A stretch of 64,000 nt of DNA from Geobacter sp. SVR (lineage in GTDB: Bacteria; Desulfobacterota; Desulfuromonadia; Geobacterales; Pseudopelobacteraceae): NCBI RefSeq assembly GCF_016865365.1, contig NZ_AP024469.1:2200501-2264500 (forward strand), read 5' to 3'. The notes beneath the pieces were generated by a model, which ran no database searches, was not told the origin of the DNA, and saw nothing but the letters and a program-made list of their open reading frames with translations. Both the position numbers and the translations under genes were made by a program. Below are positions 52,862 through 62,837 of the stretch, in pieces (position 1 is the first letter of the stretch; each line of letters starts with the position of its first letter).

Positions 52862-54453
52862 TAACCGGTCTTCAATCCGAATTTCCACTCCCTGGCATAT
52901 TTACCCTGTATCGCCTCCACAGCCCGGTCGGGATTGGCGGACAGGTGCCGCAAAATGGCGAAGACGGATTCACCGGCCTGTGGCTTGTCGAGAGCTGCGG
53001 CGACTTCGTCGGCAGACAGGGAGTGCTTCTCCCGCGCCAGGGTGGCTACAACCTCGCTCTGCAGTGAGATGACCGCACCGGCAGCTTTCTTGCCGGCTTC
53101 GACACCGGGCTGGTGGTAGGCATTGATGTTGATCAGGCTGGCATAGAGGCCGACGCTGCGCTCGAACAGGGCGATCAGGACACCGATGGTCCTGGCGTCG
53201 ATCGTGTCCACGGTAATCGTCATCGATTCGCGCCCTTTCTCGTACAAGGCAGTGCGTGTACCCTGCAGGAACCCGAACAGGTAGTCGCCGCTGGTGATTC
53301 CCTCCTCTACCTCGATCGAGGCCTCTTCCCGGTCCCGCAGAACTTCGATGAAGGTGACAAAGAAGTTTGCCACCCCTTCGCGCAGTTGCTGCACGTAGGC
53401 ATGCTGATCGGTGGAGCCTTTGTTGCCGTAGACGCTCAGCCCCTGGCAGACCCGGTTGCCCTGCAGGTCGAGTTCCTTGCCGAGGGATTCCATGATCAGC
53501 TGCTGCAGATAGCGGGAGAAGAGCAGCAGGCGGTCCTTGTAGGGCAGCATGACCATGTCCTTGTCCCCTCTGCCGTTGGTGGCATGATGCCACATCAGCG
53601 CCATCAGGGCTGCCGGATTGCTCCGAGTTTCCTGCCTGCGGGTGATCTCGTCGCAAAGCCGGGCACCCTCCAGCAGAGCGGTGATATCGATACCCTGCAG
53701 CGCGGCAGGCAACAATCCCACGGCCGAGGTGACCGAGGTGCGGCCGCCGACCCAGTCCCACATCGGGAAACGCTCCAGCCATCCCCCAGAGCGGGCCAGG
53801 CTGTCGAGCTCGCTGCCCTCACCGGTCACAGCCACGGCGTGGCGCGCAAAATCAAGCCCAGCCTTGCGATAGGCGGCCTGTGCCTCCAGCATGCCGTTGC
53901 GGGTCTCCTTGGTGGAACCGCTCTTGGAGATGACGATCGTCAGCGTCCGTGCCAGGCTGGAGCCCAACTCGCCAAAGACGCGATCAATGCCGTCCGGATC
54001 GGTATTGTCAAGAAAACGGGGCTCCATCCGGTTGTTGCCGTTCGAGAGCGCATCAGCCACGAACTGGGGGCCGAGGGCCGAACCGCCGATTCCGACCACC
54101 AGCAGGCGGGAAAAGGACTGACCATCGGCAGCCGTGATGCGGCCGGCATGGACATCCTGGGCAAAGGTCCGTATCTTGCGTACGGTAGCCTCGATCTCTT
54201 CCCGGATGGAGGCGTCGGGCGCCAGGGAGGGATTTCTCAGCCAGTAGTGCCCCACCATGCGGTTTTCATCCGGGTTGGCAACGGCTCCCCCCTCGAGTGC
54301 CGCCATGTCGGCGAAGGCACGCTGCATGGCGGATTCCCTGTCGCCAAGAAAACCGTCGGAGAAATTAATTCTGCTGATATCGAGCGCAAGTCCGATGTCA
54401 GTGCAATCGCAAAGATATTCGTTGTAACGGTCCCATAGATCCGTTTTTCCCAT
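52861..54453 (-). CDS. pgi: Glucose-6-phosphate isomerase
   Basis: This 530-residue enzyme interconverts glucose-6-phosphate and fructose-6-phosphate. Diagnostic segments are [18 protein letters not shown] near residue 130, [19 protein letters not shown] near residue 195, the [18 protein letters not shown] segment, and a C-terminal [18 protein letters not shown]...[22 protein letters not shown] region with the catalytic residues. The start at 54453 is set by GGAGG seven bases upstream; an upstream open frame to 54777 has no family similarity. The product feeds the mannose branch used by the PMI-type cupin and ManC. Confidence 0.94.
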   Translation of the reverse strand: MGKTDLWDRYNEYLCDCTDIGLALDISRINFSDGFLGDRESAMQRAFADMAALEGGAVANPDENRMVGHYWLRNPSLAPDASIREEIEATVRKIRTFAQDVHAGRITAADGQSFSRLLVVGIGGSALGPQFVADALSNGNNRMEPRFLDNTDPDGIDRVFGELGSSLARTLTIVISKSGSTKETRNGMLEAQAAYRKAGLDFARHAVAVTGEGSELDSLARSGGWLERFPMWDWVGGRTSVTSAVGLLPAALQGIDITALLEGARLCDEITRRQETRSNPAALMALMWHHATNGRGDKDMVMLPYKDRLLLFSRYLQQLIMESLGKELDLQGNRVCQGLSVYGNKGSTDQHAYVQQLREGVANFFVTFIEVLRDREEASIEVEEGITSGDYLFGFLQGTRTALYEKGRESMTITVDTIDARTIGVLIALFERSVGLYASLININAYHQPGVEAGKKAAGAVISLQSEVVATLAREKHSLSADEVAAALDKPQAGESVFAILRHLSANPDRAVEAIQGKYAREWKFGLKTG

Positions 54454-54510
54454 CGGGCGCCTCCAGGGCATGGTGTTGTGTACCGTCATAGCTCCAGTCG
54501 CTGAATCGGT

Positions 54511-54539
54511 AAAAAAAAGGCGGGGTTGCCCCCGCCTTT
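54511..54539 (-). terminator. Rho-independent terminator of eno
   Basis: AAAGGCGGGG (54516-54525) pairs with CCCCGCCTTT (54530-54539) over a TTGC loop, with a T-run of eight on the minus strand. It separates eno from the co-directional pgi. Confidence 0.92.
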
Positions 54540-54556
54540 GTGGTGAACCACAGCAG

Positions 54557-55960
<1,404 letters not shown>

Positions 55961-56087
55961 TCAAGTAGATACGACGAATGAATGTCCCTGTATGTATGGG
56001 GATTGGAGTGATGAGCACCTGAGGCGGCAAGCTGGATGGATGGACGGACCCGAGGAGGCTGTTCTTTGCGAGATGTGCTGAGAAATA

Positions 56088-56116
56088 TTGTTTATTGGTC
56101 TGCTCGGCTGTATAAT
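56088..56116 (+). promoter_or_regulatory. Candidate upstream promoter of pilR
   Basis: A perfect TATAAT (56111-56116) has TTGTTT 17 bases before it (56088-56093). The resulting leader to the ATG at 56241 would be about 120 bases. Confidence 0.5.
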
Positions 56117-56160
56117 CGATCCTGTTTAAGGTTTTGCATTAATATGTATATCATAAGTAT

Positions 56161-56189
56161 TTGTAATATTGCTTGTTTATATATATAAT
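56161..56189 (+). promoter_or_regulatory. Candidate downstream promoter of pilR
   Basis: TTGTAA (56161-56166), a 17-base spacer and a perfect TATAAT (56184-56189) form a second, closer site in a TA-rich stretch. The start would be about 45 bases before the ATG at 56241. Confidence 0.5.
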
Positions 56190-56240
56190 CCACCGATTGA
56201 AGAAGTCCGATTTATCTTTGAAGCAGAGGATGTCGAATAC

Positions 56241-57617
56241 ATGATACCCAGAATACTGGTCGTCGATGATGAATTGAGCATGCGGGAATTTCTCTGCATA
56301 TTGCTGGAGCGCGAAGGATATGAAGCCGTTGTGGCGCCGGATGCCGCAGAGGCGCTGTTGCTATTGGAAAACAACCTGTTCGACCTGATCATCTCGGATG
56401 TTCAGATGCCCGCCTTGAACGGCATCGAGCTCTTGGCCCGGGTCAAGGCCATGTCTCCCGATACGGCCGTATTGATGATGACCGCCTTCTCTGCTGCCGA
56501 GCAGGCGGTGGAGGCCATGAAACTGGGGGCTTACGATTACATTGCCAAGCCCTTCAAGGTCGAGGAAATCAAGGTCCTGATCCGGAATGCGCTGGAGAAG
56601 ACCACTCTGAAGCGCGAGAATTTCGTTCTCAAGCAGACCGTTCTGCAGCGCGACAACTTTTGCGGCATCATCGGCTCCAGCCCCAGGATGAAGGAGATAT
56701 TCGCCTTGACCCAGAAGGTGGCTCCCAGCAGCAGTTCGGTCATGATACAGGGAGAGAGCGGCACCGGTAAGGAACTGGTGGCCCGTGCCATCCATGACAG
56801 CAGTCCGCGCAGTGCCAAGCCTTTCGTGGCGGTCAACTGCGGAGCTATTCCCGAAACCCTGATGGAAAGCGAACTGTTCGGCCATAAAAAAGGGGCCTTT
56901 ACCGGCGCGGTCAGCGACCGGCCCGGGCTGTTCGAACAGGCCCAGGGGGGCACGCTATTTCTGGACGAGATCGGCGAGCTGCCGCTGCTGATGCAAACCA
57001 AGCTGCTGCGGGTCCTCCAGGAACGGGAATTCAGGCGGGTAGGGGGGACCGAGGTGCAGAAGTCGGATGTCCGCATCCTGACCGCCTCGAATCGCGATTT
57101 GCAGGGACAGATCAAGGAGGGGGGCTTTCGCGAGGATCTGTTCTATCGCATCAATGTGGTGCAGATCTTCCTGCCCCCCTTACGGGAGCGGATCGAGGAT
57201 ATCCCGATCCTGGTGGATCATTTTTTCCACAAGTTCGCCGGTGCCGCCCCATCGGGAGACATTATCACCCCGGCAGCGCTCAAGGCGCTGATGAACTATC
57301 AATTTCCCGGGAATATCCGCGAACTGGAAAACATAATCGAGCGCAGCCTGATCCTCGATCCGTCCATTGTTGCCGAGGGAAACCTGCCGAAACAGGTATT
57401 CTCCGGCCAGGGTGCCGATGCCACTTCCGGGGTGGATATCCCGGCGGAAGGCATGCAACTGGAACCGCTTCTGGAAGATATCGAAAAGCAATACCTGCTG
57501 AAGGCGCTCGAAAAGACCGCCGGAGCCAAGAAAAAGGCGGCGGAGCTACTGGGCATGTCGTTCCGCTCCTTCCGCTACCGCCTCGCAAAATTCGGGCTGG
57601 ATGCGGGCGAAGAGTGA
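56241..57617 (+). CDS. pilR: Sigma-54-dependent response regulator PilR
   Basis: The 458-residue NtrC-type activator has a receiver domain with phosphoacceptor Asp in LIISDVQMP near residue 53, a sigma-54 AAA domain (Walker A GESGTGKE, sigma-54-contacting GAFTGA, FLDEIGELP, FREDLFYRINV) and a C-terminal helix-turn-helix (KKKAAELLGMSFRSFRYRLAKFG). In Geobacter PilR activates pilA from a sigma-54 promoter, and such a promoter is present here before pilA. ATG 56241 starts the receiver domain; an earlier ATG (56169) would add 24 residues and is less likely. No pilS is adjacent. Confidence 0.93.
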   Translation: MIPRILVVDDELSMREFLCILLEREGYEAVVAPDAAEALLLLENNLFDLIISDVQMPALNGIELLARVKAMSPDTAVLMMTAFSAAEQAVEAMKLGAYDYIAKPFKVEEIKVLIRNALEKTTLKRENFVLKQTVLQRDNFCGIIGSSPRMKEIFALTQKVAPSSSSVMIQGESGTGKELVARAIHDSSPRSAKPFVAVNCGAIPETLMESELFGHKKGAFTGAVSDRPGLFEQAQGGTLFLDEIGELPLLMQTKLLRVLQEREFRRVGGTEVQKSDVRILTASNRDLQGQIKEGGFREDLFYRINVVQIFLPPLRERIEDIPILVDHFFHKFAGAAPSGDIITPAALKALMNYQFPGNIRELENIIERSLILDPSIVAEGNLPKQVFSGQGADATSGVDIPAEGMQLEPLLEDIEKQYLLKALEKTAGAKKKAAELLGMSFRSFRYRLAKFGLDAGEE

Positions 57618-57725
57618 CAAAAACCGTCAGTGGGAGTGACGCTATTATGTACCAGATCACCGACAGGTTTTGTGAGACAGTGGTAGAGGGCTAACTATTT
57701 CAGGTACTTGAAATGTGGTCAGCGG

Positions 57726-57742
57726 TTGGTCTGCTTATTGCT
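57726..57742 (+). promoter_or_regulatory. Sigma-54 promoter of pilA
   Basis: TTGG at 57726 and TTGC ending at 57741 give the -24/-12 pattern GG-N10-GC (57728-57729 and 57740-57741). It lies 77 bases before the pilA ATG. Upstream, two GACAG sequences (57662-57666 and 57676-57680), the reverse of the C/G-TGTC element known for Pseudomonas PilR, could be activator sites. Confidence 0.8.
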
Positions 57743-57818
57743 CTAATAATCGAAGAAACTGTTTTAATGCAGTTGAAAAGGCTCTTCATGCAAGAGAAAC
57801 CATTGAAAGGAGAAAGAC

Positions 57819-58034
57819 ATGCTTAACAAACTCAGGAACAAAAAAGGCTTCACCCTGATTGAGCTCTTGATCGTCGTTGCGATCATCGGCATCCTGGCCG
57901 CCGTGGCCATCCCGCAGTTCTCGGCTTACCGTCAAAAGGGGTATGACTCCGCCGCCCAAAGCGATCTGAGGAACCTCAAAACTCAGATGGAAGCATCCTA
58001 CGCCGACAACAATGGCTATCCGGGTGGCCTGTAA
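57819..58034 (+). CDS. pilA: Type IV pilin, short Geobacter-type PilA
   Basis: The 71-residue prepilin has the leader MLNKLRNKKG followed by FTLIELLIVVAIIGILAAVA, cleaved by prepilin peptidase after Gly10, with Glu5 of the mature chain kept. The mature protein has 61 residues, as does the known G. sulfurreducens PilA; it stops after the helix and has no globular C-terminal domain. Aromatic residues fall at mature positions 1, 24, 27, 32, 51 and 57, of which 51 is Tyr here. AAAGGAG is well placed. It is followed 53 bases later by a secreted partner gene and preceded by the sigma-54 promoter. Confidence 0.96.
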   Translation: MLNKLRNKKGFTLIELLIVVAIIGILAAVAIPQFSAYRQKGYDSAAQSDLRNLKTQMEASYADNNGYPGGL

Positions 58035-58087
58035 TTCCGTGTAGTGATTTTTTAGATGGTTTAAAAAAATATGAAAGGAGTTTCATT

Positions 58088-58414
58088 ATGAAAAAAATTG
58101 CTGTTTTTACGGCGTTGAGTATGCTTGCGGCATCCTCGGCTTTCGCTTTGGAAATTACCTCAGCCGGTACCTCGATCGGCGGTGGTCTCTACAAACCTTC
58201 CAACGGCGTGAGCGTGAAAGTGTTTACCAACGGCACTGCCTCGGCTATGGACGGCACAGCCTACGCCGCTGGCTCCGCCAATGTGAAGGGTAAGAAGGAA
58301 TACGCAACTAACAATACCGATCCCAAGCTCTATTCAAAAGATGCTGCCACTGCCGGTACTTCCTCCATAACCGTATCCACCTGGACAGCAGACAATTCTT
58401 GGACAGCCCAATAA
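58088..58414 (+). CDS. Secreted pilin partner, GSU1497/Spc (PilA-C)-like
   Basis: This 108-residue protein has a cleavable signal peptide (MKKIAVFTALSMLAASSAFA) and a mature domain of about 88 residues rich in Thr, Ser, Gly and Ala. Its place directly after short PilA, with AAAGGAG before the ATG, matches the gene known in G. sulfurreducens as a short pilin chaperone and also discussed as the missing C-terminal pilin half. I base the call on position, size and composition. Only one possible cysteine-free, beta-rich domain can be described. A terminator follows 24 bases later. Confidence 0.78.
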   Translation: MKKIAVFTALSMLAASSAFALEITSAGTSIGGGLYKPSNGVSVKVFTNGTASAMDGTAYAAGSANVKGKKEYATNNTDPKLYSKDAATAGTSSITVSTWTADNSWTAQ

Positions 58415-58438
58415 TTTAAAAGAGTTTGCAGGCTAACG

Positions 58439-58465
58439 AAAGGGGGCTTTTGAAGCCCCCTTTTT
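58439..58465 (+). terminator. Rho-independent terminator after the pilin genes
   Basis: AAAGGGGGCTT (58439-58449) pairs with AAGCCCCCTTT (58453-58463) over a TTG loop and is followed by T residues. It should limit pilA transcription from running into the next gene, which starts 14 bases later. Confidence 0.9.
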
Positions 58466-58478
58466 CATACAGAACCCA

Positions 58479-60185
58479 ATGCCACCTAAGTCTCCATACC
58501 CAATTGCCACGTATCTCCAGTGCCTGTTCATTACCTTGGTGGTCCTGACGTTTTTCTCCCCCACCATATTTGCTGAGTTCAGCAATATTGATGACCTTGA
58601 GATGATCAATGGCATAAGGAGTATCAAACATTTCGATCTTGCATCGGTTCTTGTTCCCCGGGCGGATGGGGGCCTCTATTACCGTCCTGTCATACTCCTG
58701 AGTTTTCTCTTCGATCGCTTTGTATTCAATCTCAGCGCCCTTTTGATGCATCTGCACAATGTCTTGATCCACCTGGTAAACTCTCTACTGCTCTTCTTTA
58801 TCTCCCGCCGCGTTTTAGGGAGGGAAGTGGCAGAAACATCGTTGTTGCCATTGGCTGTTACATTGCTGTTCGGGCTCCATCCTCTGTCAACAGAATCCGT
58901 CAATTGGGTCTCAGGCCGCACCGATCTGCTTTCCGGCTTTTTCCTGTTGTTGGCAACGCTTTGCCTGCTGTGTTACCGCGAGACAAGCTTCCGATTGCAC
59001 GTATATGCTGCCATGCTGTGCATCGTATTGGCCACCCTAACGAAAGAGTTCGCCCTGGCGTTTCTTCCTGGCGCAGCGTTTGTGCTCGCCGCCCACGACT
59101 CTGCAGACAATAAGACCGGGGCGTTGCAGCGTAATGTCCGCCGGATAATTCTGACCACAGTGATCATAACTACGTCTGTCGCGGCACTGTTCTTTGCCTT
59201 GCGTCTGGTGGCGTTTTCTACCAACTCGTCCCGCATCGCTATGACGCTCAGGTTTATTCTGGTCGATCCGCTGCACACGGCCAAGGTTTTTATGGGTGCC
59301 TTCGCCTTTTACCTTAAAAAAATATTCATTCCCTGGCCGCTCAATTTTGCCATCGTCGAAATCGACCCACTATACGAGCTTCTTGCAATTCCGCTTCTGG
59401 TCATTTGCCTGTTTGTACTTATCAAGCGGAATATGGCATCGTCTCTCTTTCTGACGGGGGTGCTCCTCTTCACTCCATCCTTTGTGATCGCATTCAACCA
59501 GATCGCCTGGACTCCCTATGCCGAGCGCTATGCCTATCTATCAACGGCTTATGTTGTTCTAAGCGTGGCGTTATATAGTGTGAACCGGTGGGGGGAACAG
59601 CTCAAGCAACTCATGATTCCTGTCGTTGCCTTTCTGTTATGTATTGGGGGGGGAACGACCTTGGTAAGAAACATCACTTGGCAGACAAATTCTTCATTGA
59701 TACATGATACGGTAGTAAAATCCCCCGATGTCGCAAACATTCGGCTTCTCTATGGTGCGCAACTTGCCGAGCGCGGGCAGTTAGATGAAGCGTTGAACCA
59801 GTTCGAACAGGGGAAACGCCTGCCTGGCTTGGGGTATGACGAGCGATTCGATCTGAACATTGCCGCAATCCTGCTGGAACGTCATCAGAGAGATGAGGCC
59901 ATTGCACTGCTTGAGGAGGCCGTGAAACGATCGAAAGGGAGGTCCGAACGACCGATGCGGGAGCTGCTGACACTGCTGGACAAGAAATTGGTCAGGTCGC
60001 GGGATGTCATGGAGCGAGATATGCTTGGAAAGCGCATCATATTATTACGTAAGGATATCTACCGTCTTACCCATGATGCTACAGAATTTGATGGCATGCG
60101 CGATACGGCGCACCTCATTGGCGATACTGAGCTTGAACGCCGGTTTGCAAAGCTGTCTGAACGTTCGCCGAACAAACAACCATAA
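58479..60185 (+). CDS. Membrane glycosyltransferase of the TMTC/POMT-like type with TPR repeats
   Basis: The 568-residue protein has about ten membrane helices followed by TPR repeats (for example LLYGAQLAERGQLDEALNQFEQG and LNIAAILLERHQRDEAIALLEEA). The N-terminal half shows features of GT-C enzymes that use polyprenyl-phosphate sugars: an early Asp-Asp (NIDDLEMING), a YYRPVILLSFLFDR segment, HPLSTESVNWVSGRTDLLSG and a late WTPYAERYAYLST. Such proteins O-glycosylate secreted or membrane proteins. The gene lies directly after the pilin genes, so pilin is a candidate target. The GC content is lower than in the surroundings. The assignment to a sugar or target is inference. Confidence 0.75.
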   Translation: MPPKSPYPIATYLQCLFITLVVLTFFSPTIFAEFSNIDDLEMINGIRSIKHFDLASVLVPRADGGLYYRPVILLSFLFDRFVFNLSALLMHLHNVLIHLVNSLLLFFISRRVLGREVAETSLLPLAVTLLFGLHPLSTESVNWVSGRTDLLSGFFLLLATLCLLCYRETSFRLHVYAAMLCIVLATLTKEFALAFLPGAAFVLAAHDSADNKTGALQRNVRRIILTTVIITTSVAALFFALRLVAFSTNSSRIAMTLRFILVDPLHTAKVFMGAFAFYLKKIFIPWPLNFAIVEIDPLYELLAIPLLVICLFVLIKRNMASSLFLTGVLLFTPSFVIAFNQIAWTPYAERYAYLSTAYVVLSVALYSVNRWGEQLKQLMIPVVAFLLCIGGGTTLVRNITWQTNSSLIHDTVVKSPDVANIRLLYGAQLAERGQLDEALNQFEQGKRLPGLGYDERFDLNIAAILLERHQRDEAIALLEEAVKRSKGRSERPMRELLTLLDKKLVRSRDVMERDMLGKRIILLRKDIYRLTHDATEFDGMRDTAHLIGDTELERRFAKLSERSPNKQP

Positions 60186-60203
60186 TGTGGAGGTCTGGGC
60201 CGG

Positions 60204-60998
60204 ATGATTGAAGTTATCAAAATCAGCCTCAAGGGTATTTTCCGCGACCGTATTTTTCATGGCATCATGGCATTGGCCGTGCTCTTCCTGTTCATCCCGT
60301 CTGCCGCCTCGCTCTCCATGCGCCAAGTGACGGAACTCTCCATCACCCTTTCGCTGTCGTTAATGTCTTTCATAATGCTACTTTTGGCCGTTTTTTTGGG
60401 GGCGACTTCCATCTGGAGGGACATCGAGCGACGCTACACCTTCAGTGTGCTGAGTCTGCCGATTAGCCGCAGTGCCTACTTCGTAGGACGATTCTGCAGC
60501 ATTGCTCTATTTTTGCTGTTGACCGCGCTGATTCTGGGCTGTGCCACCTTTTTGGTGGTTACGGTTGCTTCGTCTATCTATCCTCCAACGAAACCTTTGT
60601 CGTGGTATGCCCTTGCTACGGGTGTCGTTTTCAGTTCGCTCAAGTACATTTTGTTGATTGCTGTCGCCATGCTACTGTCCACCATCAGCACTTCCTTTTT
60701 TCTGCCGGTATTCGGAACGCTCTGTGCCTATCTGGCAGGCTCTATCACTCAGCAGGTCTATGACTTCCTCCAGACACCTTCCGCGATGAAGGCGATTTCG
60801 CCGTTTGTGAAACAGGCTGCTTTGTTCTTTTACTACCTGCTACCGAACCTCAGTGCATTTGACTTTAAGGTTAACGCCATCTACTCCCTTCCGCTAAATG
60901 CCGGAGGACTGCTGGTAACGGTGCTCTATTTTGCCATCTACACAGCGGTTCTGTTGGCGGCAGGCGCGATCCTCCTGGGGCAGAGAGAGCTGAAATGA
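60204..60998 (+). CDS. ABC-2 type transporter permease
   Basis: The 264-residue protein has six hydrophobic segments and the ABC-2 pattern, including an early IFRDRIFHGIMALAVLF, LAVFLGATSIWRDIERRYTFSVLSLPISR and long membrane stretches to the C terminus. It should form the exporter with the ATPase encoded at 61884-62807. It follows the TMTC-like gene by 18 bases and overlaps the next gene by ATGA, so the four genes appear co-transcribed. Substrate unknown. Confidence 0.85.
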   Translation: MIEVIKISLKGIFRDRIFHGIMALAVLFLFIPSAASLSMRQVTELSITLSLSLMSFIMLLLAVFLGATSIWRDIERRYTFSVLSLPISRSAYFVGRFCSIALFLLLTALILGCATFLVVTVASSIYPPTKPLSWYALATGVVFSSLKYILLIAVAMLLSTISTSFFLPVFGTLCAYLAGSITQQVYDFLQTPSAMKAISPFVKQAALFFYYLLPNLSAFDFKVNAIYSLPLNAGGLLVTVLYFAIYTAVLLAAGAILLGQRELK

Positions 60999-61897
60999 GC
61001 AATATGCTCCGCCCTTCAATTATCCTGCTGTTTGCACTGGCATGTTACGGGACCGTTCTGGGACCCTTCAGCACCTATATGAAACAAAAACCGGTGGAGG
61101 AGAAGCTGGGCTATGTGCCCAGTGCCCAACTGCTCCGTTATCTTAGCGCCGACCACGAGGAGTTTTTGGGGGCGTCGCTGGTCATGAAGGCAACCATGTA
61201 CTTCGGGGGAATAGTTGAGAAGCAGCAGGCCAAGGTCATTGTTGCTCCCCCGGATTATCAGGGCATGTCACGTCTGCTCCATGGTGCCGTGCAGTTGGAC
61301 CCCTACAACATGGATGCCTACTATTTTGCCCAGTCTTTTCTTACCTGGGATGCAAAACAGTACAAGCTTGCCAACGAGCTGCTGGATTACGGCATGAAAT
61401 ACCGCACCTGGGACTGGTATCTTCCCTTTTTCGCCGGTTTCAACAACGCCTATTTCCTGAAGGATTATGCCGCGGCAGCCAAATATTATAAACTTGCCGG
61501 AGAGCTTTCCGGCTCTGACCTGTCGAAGCTTCTGGCTGGCCGCTACATGCAGGAGTCCGGGCAGACCGAGCTTGCCATCGGCTATCTTGCGGCCATGGAA
61601 AAGGGGGAGAAGAACGAGGCCCTGAAACGGAATTATCAGGTGCGGCTGAACGCGTTCCGTGAGGTGCGCCGGATCGAACAGGCGCGGGACAAATTCAAGG
61701 AGATAAAGGGCAGGCGGCCGGCAACGATCGAACAATTGACGCAGGAAGGCTTTCTCGTTCCCCGGCCGGTTGATCCGTACGGCGGACAGTTCTACCTCGA
61801 ACCAGACGGTAAGGTGGCGACCACCAGCAAGTTCGCCTTCGTAGGACAGAAAAAGGCAATCAACGAAAATCCCGGGGAATCAGATGAACGCCATTGA
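60995..61897 (+). CDS. Membrane-anchored helical-repeat protein with pseudopilin-like C terminus
   Basis: The 300-residue protein begins with one membrane segment (PSIILLFALACYGTVLGPF). The middle is helical and repeat-like (LDPYNMDAYYFAQSFLTW, YAAAAKYYKLAGELSG). The last 60 residues contain IKGRRPATIEQLTQEGFLVPRP and VDPYGGQFYLEPDGKVATTSK, a pattern seen at the end of GspG-type pseudopilins. It sits between the permease and ATPase genes, overlapping both (4 and 14 bases). Function is unknown; an accessory subunit of the exporter is the simplest guess. Confidence 0.72.
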   Translation: MSNMLRPSIILLFALACYGTVLGPFSTYMKQKPVEEKLGYVPSAQLLRYLSADHEEFLGASLVMKATMYFGGIVEKQQAKVIVAPPDYQGMSRLLHGAVQLDPYNMDAYYFAQSFLTWDAKQYKLANELLDYGMKYRTWDWYLPFFAGFNNAYFLKDYAAAAKYYKLAGELSGSDLSKLLAGRYMQESGQTELAIGYLAAMEKGEKNEALKRNYQVRLNAFREVRRIEQARDKFKEIKGRRPATIEQLTQEGFLVPRPVDPYGGQFYLEPDGKVATTSKFAFVGQKKAINENPGESDERH

Positions 61898-62807
61898 GAT
61901 AAACGGACTTTGCAAGCAGTTCATTGCCAAACGCAGGGCCGAGGTCGATGCCCTGAAGGAGCTCTCTCTGTCCATGGAGGAAGGAGAAATTTTCGGCTTC
62001 CTCGGTCCCAACGGCGCCGGTAAAAGCACTACCATCAAGTGCCTGATGGGGCTGATCCGGCCGACTGCCGGCACCGCAACGGTCATGGGGGAGCGGATCG
62101 GAACCGTTGAATCCCGGCAAAAGGTGGGTTTCCTGCCGGAGAACCCGGCCTTTTACGATTACCTCTCGGCCGAGGAGTACCTCCGGTTTGTCGGCAGGAC
62201 CTTCAAAATGCCTGAGGAGCTGCTGGCGCGCAGGATGGACGAAACGATCAGGCTGCTGGAGCTGTGGGATGCCCGCAAACGCCCCATGCGCGGCTACAGC
62301 AAAGGGATGGTGCAGCGGGTGGGGCTGGCCCAGACGCTGATCCATGATCCCGAAGTGTACATTCTGGATGAACCCATGAGCGGCCTGGATCCCCTCGGCC
62401 GTGCGCTGGTAAAAGAGATCATTCTTGACCTGAAAAAACGGGGCAAAAGCGTCTTTTTCAGCACGCACATCACCGATGACGTGGAGAAGGTGTGTGACCG
62501 GGTAGGGGTGATCGTTCAGGGGAGACTGATGGCTCTGGACAGCGTTGAAAACATCATGCGCAGCGGCATTGAGGGATACATCGTCCAAACAAGGGCTGAC
62601 CGGGGAAATCACCAGGTATTGGCAGGATTTGAGCGTCTGCGGGGCAGCGACCTGTTTCTCGAATACCTCGTGCCGGCCTCGCAGTTCAACCGTTTTGTCG
62701 AGCTGACGGGACAGAATTCTGTGGAGATCACGCTGATAGAAACGAAGCGGAAGGATCTGGAAGCGTTCTTCCTGGAAATAGTGGAAAAAGAAAAAGGGAA
62801 GGCTTGA
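61884..62807 (+). CDS. ABC transporter ATP-binding protein, ABC-2 exporter type
   Basis: The 307-residue ATPase has Walker A GPNGAGKSTTIKCLMGLI, Q-loop GFLPENPAFYDYLSAEEYLRF, signature YSKGMVQRVGLAQTL, Walker B VYILDEPMSGLDPLGR and H-loop FFSTHITDDVEKVCDR, the layout of CcmA/DrrA-type exporters. It overlaps the preceding gene by 14 bases and should work with the ABC-2 permease two genes upstream. The stop lies inside a hairpin shared with metG. Confidence 0.9.
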   Translation: MNAIEINGLCKQFIAKRRAEVDALKELSLSMEEGEIFGFLGPNGAGKSTTIKCLMGLIRPTAGTATVMGERIGTVESRQKVGFLPENPAFYDYLSAEEYLRFVGRTFKMPEELLARRMDETIRLLELWDARKRPMRGYSKGMVQRVGLAQTLIHDPEVYILDEPMSGLDPLGRALVKEIILDLKKRGKSVFFSTHITDDVEKVCDRVGVIVQGRLMALDSVENIMRSGIEGYIVQTRADRGNHQVLAGFERLRGSDLFLEYLVPASQFNRFVELTGQNSVEITLIETKRKDLEAFFLEIVEKEKGKA

Positions 62808-62821
62808 AGCGCCTTCCCTTT
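62793..62821 (-). terminator. Terminator of metG, overlapping the end of the ABC ATPase gene
   Basis: AAAGGGAAGGC (62793-62803) pairs perfectly with GCCTTCCCTTT (62811-62821) over a seven-base loop. The minus strand has a T-rich tail (TTTTTCTTTTTCC), the plus strand does not, so it serves metG. The ATPase stop codon is in the loop. Confidence 0.8.
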
Positions 62822-62837
62822 CCCTGCTTGAATCGAA

